Counted from the stretch's first letter, positions 19,588-29,156 are shown. The stretch: DNA of 64,000 nucleotides from an uncultured Flavobacterium sp. (GCF_943913405.1 NZ_CALTYA010000002.1:124001-188000), one strand, 5' to 3'. The notes: generated by a model not told the origin, from the letters alone. A program made the numbers and translations.

Positions 19588-22500
19588 TTACAAATTTACT
19601 ACTTTTACTTCTTCTCCGATATAAACCAGCGCTTTTTTGGTCACTTTGAAGCCCATTTTTTCAATAGCAAATTCATAAGTTTCAAGCTGTTTTTGGTATT
19701 TCTGATTGTGAACTCCTGTTTTATAATCCAATAAATAAACTTCTTTGCTTGGTGTCAAAACCATTCGGTCAGGTTTGATTGGCGTGCTTTCTTTTTGGAT
19801 AATTGTCTGTTCGTTCAAGACTTTATTTCCGTCTAAAAAATAATCTGAAAGTTCAGGATGATTTAAAATGGAAGCAATTGTTTTGGTGACTTCTTCTTTT
19901 TGCGCAAACGTAATCAATCCGTTTTCAATGGCTTTTGATAACGCCAAATCCACATCAGAATTCGTTTTTACATACGATAAAATCTCATGCACGATATTTC
20001 CATATTCAATCGCCTTTTGCTGGTGCGTTCCCCACATCAAAGCTTCTCTTTGCGCAATTTTTATCGCTTTTGGATCTAAAACTTCTTGAACAAACGGCAC
20101 TTTTGTAGCTTCTTCAATTGCCTCTCTTTTTGCCGATAATTTTTCCGAATTTCCAAATTCGTATTCAAATTTATCGATATTAAAATCAGAGAAATTTTCT
20201 AAGAAATTAATAAAAAACAGTGCCATATTATTCTTCGGAAGTTCTCCTTTTGAAGACAAATTCATGTTTGAAATTACGTACAATTGCTCTTCGGCACGCG
20301 TCAAGGCAACGTACAAAACATTGATATTATCCAACAAATCTTCCTGTTTTTTTTGCTGGTAAACCAAGGAAGCTTCTTCACCATAACCTTCAACAGCACT
20401 GCTATTGTCAATCAAAACTTTTGGCAATTCTAAAACTTCTTCGTCATTATCGAGCCACAATTTATCCTTCGGTTTTCGGGAATAATCTTCTTCCGCAAAA
20501 GGAAAAATTACGACTGGAAATTCCAAACCTTTTGACTTGTGAATCGTCATGATTCTGACAGCATTTTTTTCATCCGGAGACGGAATGCTAAATTTATGCC
20601 CGTTTTTCTCCCAATACAGAAGAAAATCAGTAATTCCTGCTTGATTTTTTATATCTCTTTCTAATACCAAATCCAAGAAAAACTGAACGTAAGCATTGTT
20701 TTCCCTCAAATTCAAAAACTTTGAAACAATAATTTCTACGGCTTCATAAAGTGATTTTCTTCGTAAATTTTGAAACGACAAAGTCCCTGAGTTTTCTACA
20801 CTAAATCCTTCTAACCAAGTTTCAAATTCTTTTTCATCCCGCTTTTCCATTCCCAAAGCAATAAAATCATGAATCGGAAGTTCAGCTTGCCCATTTTGAG
20901 AAATATATTGCAAAAGACCAGCTTTTGCTTCTAAATTATTGTTGTTTTTTAAATAGTGAAGTACGTTTAAGATGAAGATAACTTCCGTAGAATTTGCAAT
21001 CATCAGCGTTTCTGACGACAAAAGCGGAATTCCTTGTTCGGTTAAATAATTGGCGATTGCAATTCCTTGGTCGCGCTTTCGCGTAAGGATTACAATATCT
21101 TTATAGTCAAAACCTTTGCTTTTTACTTTTTGAATCGTATTTAAAGTCGCCAAGACGAAAAGTTCAGTTTTGTCCAAAACTTCTTCATCCTCATCATTTT
21201 TTTCCACCTGTGGAATAAAAGAAATATTCACATAACCGCCCGTTTTTGAATTCGATTTTTGGTGGCTGTGGTTTTCATACAAATCTTTATAATCTAGATT
21301 GGTAAATTCATTGGAAAGCATTTTGAAAAAGTCATTATTGAACTGAATTACTTCAGCATAACTTCTATAATTGGTATCCAAATGCGTGATTTTCTTATCC
21401 GGATTATTGAACGGATTGTGCTCTTTGCTCAATTCAATAAACTGCTCCGCTTTTCCACCGCGCCAGCGATAAATCGACTGTTTCGGGTCGCCGACTAGCA
21501 TCAAAGTCCCTCTTTCACCAGATAAATCTTCGCTAGAAAGCGCATTATCAATCAATGGAATCAAGTTCTGCCACTGCATTTCTGACGTATCTTGGAATTC
21601 ATCAATAAAAAAATGCTTGTATTTTTCGCCCAATCTTTCATAAATAAAAGGCGCCGGCTGATTCTGGATTTCTCGGTGGATAATGGCATTGAATTCAGAA
21701 ATCGAAAGAATATTTTGCTCTTTCTGAATCTTCGAAAGCTCTTGGCTGACAGTATTCAACAACGAAAGTGGCGTAATATTTTTCAAAAAAGCGTTGTAAA
21801 AACTTTTCTTCTCCTGATTTTTATAAATAAGACTTAAAACCGACAACATTTCTGGAATTACCGATTCAATTATGGCTTTATCTTTTGCTGTTTTATTAAT
21901 TTTTATATCATCAAATTCATGATACATTTTATTTTTAGGATTGAATTTCCCTTCTTTTATGCTGTATAAATGTTTAGGAAAATAACTTCCGGAAAAAGAT
22001 TTTTCATCGATTCCGTTAGCGCTAATCTGATTTAGAATTTGTTCTGACAAATCAACGCATTCACTATCCAAATTTTTGCTGGCCTCAATGATTTTTTTCT
22101 TGATTCCCACGAACTCTTCAATCGTTTTGTCTTGAAAATGAACGATTTCATTTCTGTTATTTTCGTTTAGAAGCAATCTACCCGTGTCTAAAATTTCTCT
22201 GGCGATGTCCCAACTTTTGTCGTCGTCGGTTTTTTCCATCGTAAAATCGATGAGCAGTTTGGTCAGCGTTTCTTCCTCGCCAGCTTGGGCAATTATCGCA
22301 TCAACGGCTTCCATCAAAAGATTGTCGGTTTCAAGGGAAACGTCAAAAGTAATCGGCAAACCCAAATCGTGTGCAAAAGCGCGAATCACTTTGTGCGTAA
22401 ACTTATCAATCGTAGAAATATCAAACGCCGCATAATTGTGGATGATATTTTTGATAATCTGCTGTGATTTTGTCTTGATCTGAAAAGGTTTCAAGCCAGT

Positions 22501-22752
22501 TTCAAGGCTAATAACTTCCATCAATTCCATCGCTTTTTTGTGCGGTTCTTCTTTGGCAAATTCAGAAAGGCTGTTAACAATTCTGCTTTTCATTTCACCC
22601 ACGGCTTTGTTGGTAAAAGTGATGGCCAAAATATTTCTGTAGGCATCATTTTTTGAGGATGTCAAGAGAATTTTCAGGTATTCTTTTACCAGCGTGAAGG
22701 TTTTTCCGGAACCTGCAGAAGCGTCGTATAAGGAGAAAGCGGGTGTTTGCAT
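19588..22752 (-). CDS. AddA-like UvrD helicase/nuclease
   Basis: This 1054-residue SF1A helicase-nuclease resects double-strand breaks for RecA-type repair. All helicase motifs are readable: Walker A ASAGSGKT (11-18), motif Ia AITFTNKA, motif II FIDEFQDTS, motif III LVGDPKQSIYRWRGG, motif V IMTIHKSKGLEFPVV and motif VI YVALTRAEEQLYV. The C-terminal RecB-family nuclease motif is LLDYKTGVH. Its likely partner is the AddB-like protein at 13384. Its start codon overlaps by one base the stop of the upstream gene at 22752, so the two are probably co-transcribed. Confidence 0.92.
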   Translation of the reverse strand: MQTPAFSLYDASAGSGKTFTLVKEYLKILLTSSKNDAYRNILAITFTNKAVGEMKSRIVNSLSEFAKEEPHKKAMELMEVISLETGLKPFQIKTKSQQIIKNIIHNYAAFDISTIDKFTHKVIRAFAHDLGLPITFDVSLETDNLLMEAVDAIIAQAGEEETLTKLLIDFTMEKTDDDKSWDIAREILDTGRLLLNENNRNEIVHFQDKTIEEFVGIKKKIIEASKNLDSECVDLSEQILNQISANGIDEKSFSGSYFPKHLYSIKEGKFNPKNKMYHEFDDIKINKTAKDKAIIESVIPEMLSVLSLIYKNQEKKSFYNAFLKNITPLSLLNTVSQELSKIQKEQNILSISEFNAIIHREIQNQPAPFIYERLGEKYKHFFIDEFQDTSEMQWQNLIPLIDNALSSEDLSGERGTLMLVGDPKQSIYRWRGGKAEQFIELSKEHNPFNNPDKKITHLDTNYRSYAEVIQFNNDFFKMLSNEFTNLDYKDLYENHSHQKSNSKTGGYVNISFIPQVEKNDEDEEVLDKTELFVLATLNTIQKVKSKGFDYKDIVILTRKRDQGIAIANYLTEQGIPLLSSETLMIANSTEVIFILNVLHYLKNNNNLEAKAGLLQYISQNGQAELPIHDFIALGMEKRDEKEFETWLEGFSVENSGTLSFQNLRRKSLYEAVEIIVSKFLNLRENNAYVQFFLDLVLERDIKNQAGITDFLLYWEKNGHKFSIPSPDEKNAVRIMTIHKSKGLEFPVVIFPFAEEDYSRKPKDKLWLDNDEEVLELPKVLIDNSSAVEGYGEEASLVYQQKKQEDLLDNINVLYVALTRAEEQLYVISNMNLSSKGELPKNNMALFFINFLENFSDFNIDKFEYEFGNSEKLSAKREAIEEATKVPFVQEVLDPKAIKIAQREALMWGTHQQKAIEYGNIVHEILSYVKTNSDVDLALSKAIENGLITFAQKEEVTKTIASILNHPELSDYFLDGNKVLNEQTIIQKESTPIKPDRMVLTPSKEVYLLDYKTGVHNQKYQKQLETYEFAIEKMGFKVTKKALVYIGEEVKVVNL

Positions 22753-24251
22753 TAGCTTTTTATTAAACCTTTCGAAATGAGTAATTCTGTTAATTTTTTA
22801 CCTCCCCAATTTTCAGACAAAGCTTTATTATTTTTTCTAATAGAAACAATTTCAAAGTTAATTTTTTCGTCATTATACTTTAGAAGTGTTTCAACAATAT
22901 CTATATAAACATAAGTATTCCATTCTGTTTTTAATCGGTCTAAAAGTGATTTTGCATAAGAATCTTGCGGATTTTCCCTAACATATTTAGAATAAATATT
23001 GAAATGATGGACATCGCTATCTAAAATTTTTTTGTTGATTATTATTGGCAACAATTCCTTTTCATTATTTCCTATCAAATTGATTACAATTTCTTCTAAA
23101 GTTTCAAATTCAAAAAAATCTGATTCTTGAAATTTTAATTTTTCACCAATAAATTCTGCATTAAGCCCAAATATTTTTTTCGCATTCTGATAACTTCTTT
23201 TTGAATCAACCTGAAACAAATAATAAAATGAATCTCTATTAATATCTTCATGTTTTTCCCACATTTCCCATAATAGCTCATCATAATTAGAATTCGAATG
23301 ATCCAAGGCCACCTGGGCAAGAAGTCTCGAATATTTTTCTCCTATAGTTTTATTATCAAATTTCTGAATTGGTAACCTCAACAATTCTAAAGCTTCTTGA
23401 CTTTTATAACTTGCAATTGCGCCATAAAGCTCAGGAGTTATGTCATGATATTTTTTATTTGCAAAAGCGATTTCTTGCTTTTCTTTCAAAAGAGGAAAAA
23501 ACTTTTTATTCGGAAAATTTTGCACCGCCAAATAAAGCTGACGATCAATGTCTTCTTTGTTTAGATTAGCATCATAAAATTTTAGTATTTCTTCTATATC
23601 TTCAATCTTATTATACTTAGCAAGTTTTGGCAATGCAATGATTTTACCTCTTTGGGTAACTAAATTTTTTATAGTTAAATAGTTTTCTTCCGTTTCTTCC
23701 AGTGACAATATCGCATTATATTGAGCAAAAGATTCCTCTATTTGTAATAAGAGCAAGCTGTCAATTTCTTTATTTTGTTCTCCGTTAAGCTCATACATAT
23801 AAATATCAGTCTCGTAGTCTCTTGGACGAACTAATCCAGCAAAAAAATCTGAAACAAATTCATTTCCTCCTAAGCATCCAAATTGAGTCTGCACTTCAGC
23901 TTTATCATTCAAGTGCTCTTTTAATATTTGGAACACGACATCACTATTTTTTAACTTTTCATCCAAACATAATCCCCAATAAGAATAGCATCTTACTGTT
24001 GCATTTGGATGATTTGCAAGCTGTATTAACTCTCCCGTTGAAGAAATTTCCTGCAGTTTTTCAAAGTTATTATACTGCTCTGGTCTCATTCCAGTAGCGC
24101 CGACAGCGGCACCCATAAGCACATTACCGCTTTCAATTTTTTTTACAATCTTCATAGTCTTGCTCCTAACTTTCGAATTGTCAAAAGAATATTGAGCCGT
24201 CAAAGAAAGCGTACAAAATAGAAGAACGAAATTGAAAAAAAACTTACCCAT
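22752..24251 (-). CDS. Exported HEAT-like helical repeat protein
   Basis: This is a 499-residue protein with a signal peptide (MGKFFFNFVLLFCTLSLTAQ). The rest looks helical, with repeated segments of 35-45 residues resembling HEAT repeats; one reads LANHPNATVRCYSYWGL, a typical HEAT start. It has no enzymatic motif. The stop overlaps the start of the addA-like gene by one base, yet the exported location makes a shared repair role unlikely. The function is unknown. Confidence 0.72.
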   Translation of the reverse strand: MGKFFFNFVLLFCTLSLTAQYSFDNSKVRSKTMKIVKKIESGNVLMGAAVGATGMRPEQYNNFEKLQEISSTGELIQLANHPNATVRCYSYWGLCLDEKLKNSDVVFQILKEHLNDKAEVQTQFGCLGGNEFVSDFFAGLVRPRDYETDIYMYELNGEQNKEIDSLLLLQIEESFAQYNAILSLEETEENYLTIKNLVTQRGKIIALPKLAKYNKIEDIEEILKFYDANLNKEDIDRQLYLAVQNFPNKKFFPLLKEKQEIAFANKKYHDITPELYGAIASYKSQEALELLRLPIQKFDNKTIGEKYSRLLAQVALDHSNSNYDELLWEMWEKHEDINRDSFYYLFQVDSKRSYQNAKKIFGLNAEFIGEKLKFQESDFFEFETLEEIVINLIGNNEKELLPIIINKKILDSDVHHFNIYSKYVRENPQDSYAKSLLDRLKTEWNTYVYIDIVETLLKYNDEKINFEIVSIRKNNKALSENWGGKKLTELLISKGLIKS

Positions 24252-24421
24252 TTAAAACCTATTTATAATTTTACTTACTGACAAATCTTCACAATTCATC
24301 GTAAATTTTACGACATTATCATTTACATAAATACAATTATAACAAAATAGTATTTCCAATTCCAAAGTTAAATGTTTAATTTTGAAATAAATATTTTATA
24401 AATTTTTAAAACAAACATATC

Positions 24422-25030
24422 ATGGCTTTTGAATTACCAAAATTACCGTATGCTTATGATGCATTGGAACCACATATTGATGCTAAAACTATGGAAATTC
24501 ACCATACAAAACATCATAATGCGTACACTACAAACTTAAACGCTGCAATTGAAGGCACTGAATTGGCGGGTTTAACAATCGAAAATATCTTAATCAACCT
24601 TGACAAAAAAAATGCTGCAGTTAGAAATAACGGTGGCGGATTTTACAACCACAACTTGTTTTGGAAAGTAATGTCTCCAAACGGTGGCGGACTTCCAAAA
24701 GGAGAGTTGCTTGACGCGATCGAAAGAGATTTCGGAACTTTTGAAGAATTTAAAGCTAAGTTTGCAAAAGCTGGAGCTACACAATTCGGTTCAGGATGGG
24801 CTTGGCTTTGTGTTCAAAAAGGCGGGAAATTAGATGTTTGTGGCACTCCAAATCAAGACAATCCATTGATGCCAGAAGTGGGTTGCGGTGGAACTCCAAT
24901 CTTAGGCATGGATGTTTGGGAGCACGCTTATTACTTAAACTACCAAAATAGAAGACCTGACTATATCGAGGCTTTTTTCAATGTAATCAATTGGGAAGAA
25001 GTTTCAAGAAGATATGCTTTAGAAAAATAA
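24422..25030 (+). CDS. sodB: Superoxide dismutase (Fe/Mn)
   Basis: This 202-residue cytoplasmic enzyme disproportionates superoxide. Metal ligands are seen at the first His ([12 protein letters not shown]), the second (FYNHNLFW), and the Asp and His of the hallmark [15 protein letters not shown]. Length is standard. The symbol could equally be sodA: glycine and glutamine near the metal decide Fe versus Mn preference, and the sequence alone does not settle it. A TAATTTTG box at 24377-24384 may be part of its promoter. A perfect terminator follows. Confidence 0.95.
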   Translation: MAFELPKLPYAYDALEPHIDAKTMEIHHTKHHNAYTTNLNAAIEGTELAGLTIENILINLDKKNAAVRNNGGGFYNHNLFWKVMSPNGGGLPKGELLDAIERDFGTFEEFKAKFAKAGATQFGSGWAWLCVQKGGKLDVCGTPNQDNPLMPEVGCGGTPILGMDVWEHAYYLNYQNRRPDYIEAFFNVINWEEVSRRYALEK

Positions 25031-25045
25031 TAAATTTTAAGTCTA

Positions 25046-25079
25046 AAAAAAGGCGTTCAGTTAAACTGAACGCCTTTTT
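25046..25079 (+). terminator. Terminator after sod
   Basis: A 12-bp perfect stem, AGGCGTTCAGTT with its complement, is flanked by A-rich and T-rich tracts. It begins about 15 bases after the stop codon. Confidence 0.92.
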
Positions 25080-25102
25080 AATTTTACTAATAACCAAAAA
25101 AT

Positions 25103-25174
25103 AAAAAAGGCGGAATTGCTCCCACCCTTTTTGCCCCAAATCTACCATAAACTTAACCTACTAAATGTTATGGT
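25103..25174 (-). ncRNA. Putative small RNA, copy 1
   Basis: On the minus strand TTG (25207-25209) is followed after 20 bases by TACATTTG (25179-25186), a consensus promoter. The predicted ~72-nt transcript starts with a 9-bp hairpin (CTACCATAA / TTATGGTAG, 17-nt loop), then a GGGGCAAAAA linker. It ends in a terminator: stem GGTGGGA / TTCCGCC and T6 at 25103-25108. There is no open reading frame of note. Promoter, hairpin and terminator together support an independent RNA gene. I cannot name the family. Confidence 0.65.
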
Positions 25175-25312
25175 AGGACAAATGTATGCGAGCGGATTGT
25201 ATTGTGCAACTTTAATCGTTGAACGGGAAAAATAGTCGATGAAATGCAGAAATTGATTGTTTTTAAGGAAATTTGGAATCCTTTTTAAGATTTTCGGGAA
25301 GTGTATAAAAAT

Positions 25313-25384
25313 AAAAAGAGCGGAATTTCTTCCACCCTTTTTGCCCCAAATCTACCATAAACTTAACCTACTAAATGTTATGGT
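25313..25384 (-). ncRNA. Putative small RNA, copy 2
   Basis: This is the same arrangement as copy 1, shifted by 210 bases: TTG (25417-25419), 20 bases, TACATTTG (25389-25396), the CTACCATAA hairpin, and a terminator at 25313-25340. The terminator stem is GGGTGGAA / TTCCGCTC. It differs from copy 1 at several bases yet still pairs, so the stem has been kept by compensating changes. Confidence 0.65.
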
Positions 25385-25522
25385 AGGACAAATGTATGCG
25401 AGCGGATTGTATTGTGCAACTTTAATCGTTGAACGGGAAAAATAGTCGATGAAATGCAGAAATTGATTGTTTTTAAGGAAATTTGGAATCCTTTTTAAGA
25501 TTTTCGGGAAGTGTATAAAAAT

Positions 25523-25594
25523 AAAAAGAGCGGAATTTCTTCCACCCTTTTTGCCCCAAATCTACCATAAACTTAACCTACTTAATGCTATGGT
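25523..25594 (-). ncRNA. Putative small RNA, copy 3
   Basis: This is the diverged copy nearest purF. Its upstream sequence is unrelated to the other copies, yet a promoter is present again: TTG (25626-25628), 19 bases, TACATTTG (25599-25606). The 5' hairpin is shorter (TACCATA / TATGGTA) with a changed loop, and the terminator at 25523-25550 is intact. Retained promoter and folding in a diverged copy suggest selection. Confidence 0.63.
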
Positions 25595-25682
25595 AAAACA
25601 AATGTAAGTAAATTACTTATTCACTCAAAACTCTTTTAAGAAAACTTTGTAATAAATTATTCAAATTCAGCTTTTTTCCTTA

Positions 25683-27581
25683 TTAATAAGCTCTAGAATC
25701 TTTTCCTTCATAGAAATTCATGAAAGCGCGATTTACTACGCGATTTCCTCCTGGCGTCGGATAATCTCCCGTGAAATACCAATCTCCCAAGTTTTTCGGA
25801 CAGGCCGTATGTAAATTTTCTACCGTTTGGAAAATAATCTTTACTTCTGCCTTAATATCTTCTGAGCTTAACATTACCGCAATTTTATCTGAAACTTCTT
25901 GCGGCTCAAACGGCGCATAGATTTCAGTTACATAATTGATAACGTCAGCATCTTTGAAATTTTCTTGCGCTTTGCATTTAGCATACACCTCATCAACAAT
26001 ATGGTACAGATTTCTTTCTTTCAAAAGTTCTAAAGCTGCTTGAAAAGCGACCAAACCTTCTAGTTTAGCCATATCAATTCCGTAACAGTCAGGATAGCGA
26101 ATTTGCGGTGCCGATGAAACCACGACGATCTTCTTAGGATTCAATCGGTCCATCATTTTGATGATACTTTTCTTTAAAGTCGTACCGCGAACGATACTGT
26201 CATCAATGATTACCAAATTATCTTCCGGCTTGATCACGCCATAAGTTACGTCATAAACGTGCGCTACCAAATCATCACGACTGCTGTCTTCTGTAATAAA
26301 CGTACGAAGTTTGGCATCTTTAATCGCCACTTTTTCAGTACGGATTTTTACTTCCAATAATTTGTGCAACGTTTCAACCGTCAGCGTGTCTTTATTGGCT
26401 AAAATATAATCGTTTTTTCTCTGGTTCAAGAAATCCTGTGCGGCTTCCACCATTCCGTAGAATGAAGTTTCAGCTGTGTTTGGAATATAAGAGAAAACAG
26501 TATTGTCTGTATCTTGGTCAATAGCTTCCAAAACTGCAGGAAGAATCAATTTTCCTAAGTCTTTTCTTTCTTGGTAGATTTCTGCGTCGCTTCCTCTTGA
26601 GAAATAAATTCTTTCAAAAGAACAGGCTTTTTTTACGGTTGGCGTAAGGATTTCTTCCTTCGTAACTGTTCCGTTTTTCTTTATAATCAAGGCGTGGCCC
26701 GGATCTAATTCTTGCACTTTTTCAAAAGGAACATTGAAAACCGTTTGGATAACCGGTCTTTCTGAAGCGACTACAGTAATTTCATCATCTTCATAAAAAT
26801 AAGCCGGACGAATTCCTGCTGGATCTCTGAAAACAAAAGCATCTCCGTGGCCGAAAAGTCCTGCCATTGCATAACCTCCGTCCCAGCCTTTTGCGGCTCT
26901 GCGCAAGATTTTGCCAACGTCTAATCTTTCTGCAATTACTGGCGAAGCTTCTCTTTTTGAAAGTCCTTCGTTTTTACAGTCTTGGTACAAATCAGTAACC
27001 TCATCGTCTAAGAAATGCCCGATTTTTTCCATTACGGTAACGGTATCCGCCATTTCTTTTGGATGCTGGCCTAATTCAATTAAGCTGTCAAAAAGTTCTT
27101 TAACATTCGTCATATTGAAGTTTCCGGCAACGATCAAGTTTCTGTGCATCCAGTTATTTTGGCGCAAGAAAGGGTGAACGCTTTCGATGCTGTTTTTTCC
27201 AAAAGTCCCGTAGCGAACGTGGCCCAGAAACAACTCTCCGATATACGGAATGTGTTTTTTCTGCAATTCCACGCTGTCAGCATATTCTGGATGTTCTGCC
27301 AATTCTTCGTTGATTCTGGCATTGATCTGCGCAAAAACATCTTGAATTGGCTGTGGGTCGTTTGAACGCACGCGGCTGATGTATCTTTCTCCAGCTTCCA
27401 CATCTAATTTGATGCTTGCGAAACCGGCTCCATCTTGGCCTCTGTTGTGCTGTTTTTCCATTAACAGGTACATTTTCTGTACTCCGTAAAATGCCGAACC
27501 GTATTTTTCTTTGTAGAATTCTAACGGTTTCTTTAATCTTAAAAGGGCAATACCACACTCGTGTTTTAAAGCGTCGCTCAT
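25683..27581 (-). CDS. purF: PurF-type amidophosphoribosyltransferase
   Basis: This is a 632-residue class-II glutamine amidotransferase fused to a phosphoribosyltransferase domain, the layout of PurF (first step of purine synthesis: PRPP plus glutamine to phosphoribosylamine). The amidotransferase nucleophile is Cys9 after a short propeptide (KHECGIALLRL), with FLGHVRYGT and the NFNMTN loop. The PRPP loop is VIIDDSIVRGTTLKKS, and IRYPDCYGIDMA follows. It is about 130 residues longer than typical PurF, with extra segments in both domains. Flavobacteriia may also carry a standard-length PurF elsewhere, so this could be a paralogue with another acceptor. Confidence 0.82.
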   Translation of the reverse strand: MSDALKHECGIALLRLKKPLEFYKEKYGSAFYGVQKMYLLMEKQHNRGQDGAGFASIKLDVEAGERYISRVRSNDPQPIQDVFAQINARINEELAEHPEYADSVELQKKHIPYIGELFLGHVRYGTFGKNSIESVHPFLRQNNWMHRNLIVAGNFNMTNVKELFDSLIELGQHPKEMADTVTVMEKIGHFLDDEVTDLYQDCKNEGLSKREASPVIAERLDVGKILRRAAKGWDGGYAMAGLFGHGDAFVFRDPAGIRPAYFYEDDEITVVASERPVIQTVFNVPFEKVQELDPGHALIIKKNGTVTKEEILTPTVKKACSFERIYFSRGSDAEIYQERKDLGKLILPAVLEAIDQDTDNTVFSYIPNTAETSFYGMVEAAQDFLNQRKNDYILANKDTLTVETLHKLLEVKIRTEKVAIKDAKLRTFITEDSSRDDLVAHVYDVTYGVIKPEDNLVIIDDSIVRGTTLKKSIIKMMDRLNPKKIVVVSSAPQIRYPDCYGIDMAKLEGLVAFQAALELLKERNLYHIVDEVYAKCKAQENFKDADVINYVTEIYAPFEPQEVSDKIAVMLSSEDIKAEVKIIFQTVENLHTACPKNLGDWYFTGDYPTPGGNRVVNRAFMNFYEGKDSRAY

Positions 27582-27614
27582 TGTTGTTGTGTTGTTGTAG
27601 TTGTTGTTGTAAAA
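27582..27614 (-). promoter_or_regulatory. CAA-repeat leader of purF
   Basis: Immediately before the start codon the minus-strand leader reads as nearly uninterrupted CAA triplets (ACAACAACAACTACAACAAC and on to the ATG). Such leaders are unstructured and can enhance initiation where no Shine-Dalgarno sequence is used. The rest of the 307-base gap to pfkB holds the pfkB terminator and short TC-rich repeats near 27800-27840. Confidence 0.5.
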
Positions 27615-27850
27615 GCAATTTTGTACCGAAGTACTTTTAAAACATCTAGAATTCCTGCTAAATGTTGAACCATTAAGATATTAAGTTCAGCTTAATGAAA
27701 CTTAATCCCTAAATGGTTTTATTTTTGGATTCAATTTGACTTGGCTATTACCATATAAGGCATTTAAGGAAATATAAGCTGGATGGTGGCAATCTTTTCT
27801 CTTGGCTCTCTTCTCAATTCTCTATACTCACTTCTAGTCTAAATACAAAC

Positions 27851-27878
27851 AAAAAAAAGCCCCGTTTCTGAGGCTTCG
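27851..27878 (-). terminator. Terminator after the PfkB kinase
   Basis: On the minus strand the stem AAGCCTC / GGGGCTT (one G-T pair) with a 6-base loop is followed by seven or more T residues, about 10 bases past the stop codon. Confidence 0.75.
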
Positions 27879-27888
27879 GTGTTATCCG

Positions 27889-28818
27889 TTATTTTTCTAA
27901 GACGATGTCGAACTGGGTCAAGGCTTTGAATTGTTGCAGTCTTTGTTGCACTTCTTCTTTTTCTAGTTTGACCATTCTTTCTGTTCCGAATTTTTCTACG
28001 CAGAAAGACGCTAAGTTTGAACCGTATATGATGGCATTCTTCATATTGTCGAATGACACGTTTTCGCTTTGCGCAATGAATCCTGAGAAACCGCCTGCGA
28101 AGGTATCTCCCGCACCTGTCGGGTCAAAAACTTCTTCTAGTGGCAATGCCGGTGCGAAGAAAATTTCTTTTTGGTGGAAAAGCAATGCTCCGTGTTCTCC
28201 TTTTTTGATTACTACGTATTTTGGTCCCATAGTTTGGATTTTCGCAGCCGCTTTTACAAGAGAATATTCTCCTGTCAATTGTCTTGCTTCCTCGTCGTTT
28301 ACCGTGATTACGTCCACGCGTTTGATTACGTCTAATAATTCTGGCAAGGCGCAATCCATCCAAAAGTTCATCGTATCTAAAACTACTAATTTTGGCTGTT
28401 TTTCCATTTGGTCTAAAACGCTGCTTTGAACCAAAGGGTGCAAGTTTCCTAGCATCACCACATCAGCATCTTTAAAATCCTGAGGTACTTTTGGCTGGAA
28501 ATCGGCCAAAACGTTTAATTGCGTATCTAAAGTATCTCTAGAATTCAAGTCATTGTGGTACAAACCGCTCCAGAAGAAAGTCTTTCCTCCTTGAACGATT
28601 TCAAGACCTGAAATATCGATATTTCTGCTAGTCAATAAATCTAAATATTCTTGTGGAAAGTCATCGCCGACAACAGAAACTATTGCAGATTTTACGTTAA
28701 AATGAGAAGCTGACAAACCAATATAGGTTGCAGCACCGCCTAAAATTTTATCTGTTTTCCCGAAAGGAGTCTCAATAGCGTCGAAAGCAACGGTCCCGAC
28801 AATCAATAATTTGTTCAT
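27889..28818 (-). CDS. PfkB-family sugar/nucleoside kinase
   Basis: This is a 309-residue ribokinase-fold kinase that phosphorylates a sugar or nucleoside with ATP. It has the N-terminal glycine pair in LGGAATYIGLSAS and the C-terminal signature DPTGAGDTFAGGF with the catalytic Asp. Substrate residues do not point to a specific substrate. Adjacency to purF suggests nucleoside or ribose salvage, which is an inference from position. A consensus promoter lies directly upstream. Confidence 0.88.
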   Translation of the reverse strand: MNKLLIVGTVAFDAIETPFGKTDKILGGAATYIGLSASHFNVKSAIVSVVGDDFPQEYLDLLTSRNIDISGLEIVQGGKTFFWSGLYHNDLNSRDTLDTQLNVLADFQPKVPQDFKDADVVMLGNLHPLVQSSVLDQMEKQPKLVVLDTMNFWMDCALPELLDVIKRVDVITVNDEEARQLTGEYSLVKAAAKIQTMGPKYVVIKKGEHGALLFHQKEIFFAPALPLEEVFDPTGAGDTFAGGFSGFIAQSENVSFDNMKNAIIYGSNLASFCVEKFGTERMVKLEKEEVQQRLQQFKALTQFDIVLEK

Positions 28819-28841
28819 TTTTAGATTTTCGAATTAAGGCG

Positions 28842-28871
28842 CAAAGATAGTTATAAGTTTTAGAGTTGCAA
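28842..28871 (-). promoter_or_regulatory. Promoter of the PfkB kinase (TTG-N19-TATCTTTG)
   Basis: On the minus strand TTG (28869-28871) is followed after 19 bases by TATCTTTG (28842-28849). This matches the Bacteroidetes housekeeping consensus. The predicted start is near 28835. Confidence 0.72.
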
Positions 28872-28969
28872 GGTTTCTATGTTGCAAAGTTTTTGTTAAT
28901 ATATCTGATTGTATTTTAAGCAGTTGTGCTTCCATCTGAACACTAAAAAAATCTTTATTCTGCTAGGCT

Positions 28970-29156
28970 ATTCTTTTTTGGCAACCAAAAAACCTGCCCA
29001 AAACTCTTTTCAAAAAAGGTCGAAAAAACGCCAAAAATCGCTTAATTATTGCCATTGGTCGAAAAAAAGAGCACTTCATCGACTATTACTAGTTTTGAAG
29101 TAAATAATTGCGATGCAGCCGTTTTTATGTGTCGGTACTTCTTTAAATTGCATGCG
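28970..29156 (+). repeat. Left flanking repeat of the accessory cassette region
   Basis: This segment is about 70% identical to 34271-34427 over the shared core (from ATTGCCATT at 29048 to AAATTGCATGCG). Both copies start with CTATTCTTTTTT and contain the inverted pair GTCGA...TCGAC and a GG/GT-TACTT-TTTAAATT end. The two copies bracket the first six unrecognised genes. This is also the main content of the 610-base gap 28819-29428, apart from the pfkB promoter and a broken reading frame at 29228-29370. Confidence 0.7.

Larger units (their letters stand above)
25101..25606. repeat. 210-bp tandem repeat, two full copies and one partial
   Basis: The 210-bp unit is repeated exactly in register (25101-25310, 25311-25520). 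A third, partial copy of about 85 bp (25521-25606) is next to purF. The first two copies appear identical by eye from 25131 to the end of the unit, so the duplication is recent. The third copy differs in several bases and in everything upstream. Each copy contains one putative small RNA gene read on the minus strand. Confidence 0.9.

Noticed and set aside
25257..25445. Plus-strand 62-codon reading frame in the 210-bp repeats
   Set aside because: It crosses the duplicated unit, the putative RNA hairpin and its terminator, has no start context, and is not kept in copy 3.
28909..29103. 64-codon frame in the gap after the PfkB gene
   Set aside because: Lys-rich, low-complexity, and it overlaps the left flanking repeat; the other copy of that repeat has no matching frame.
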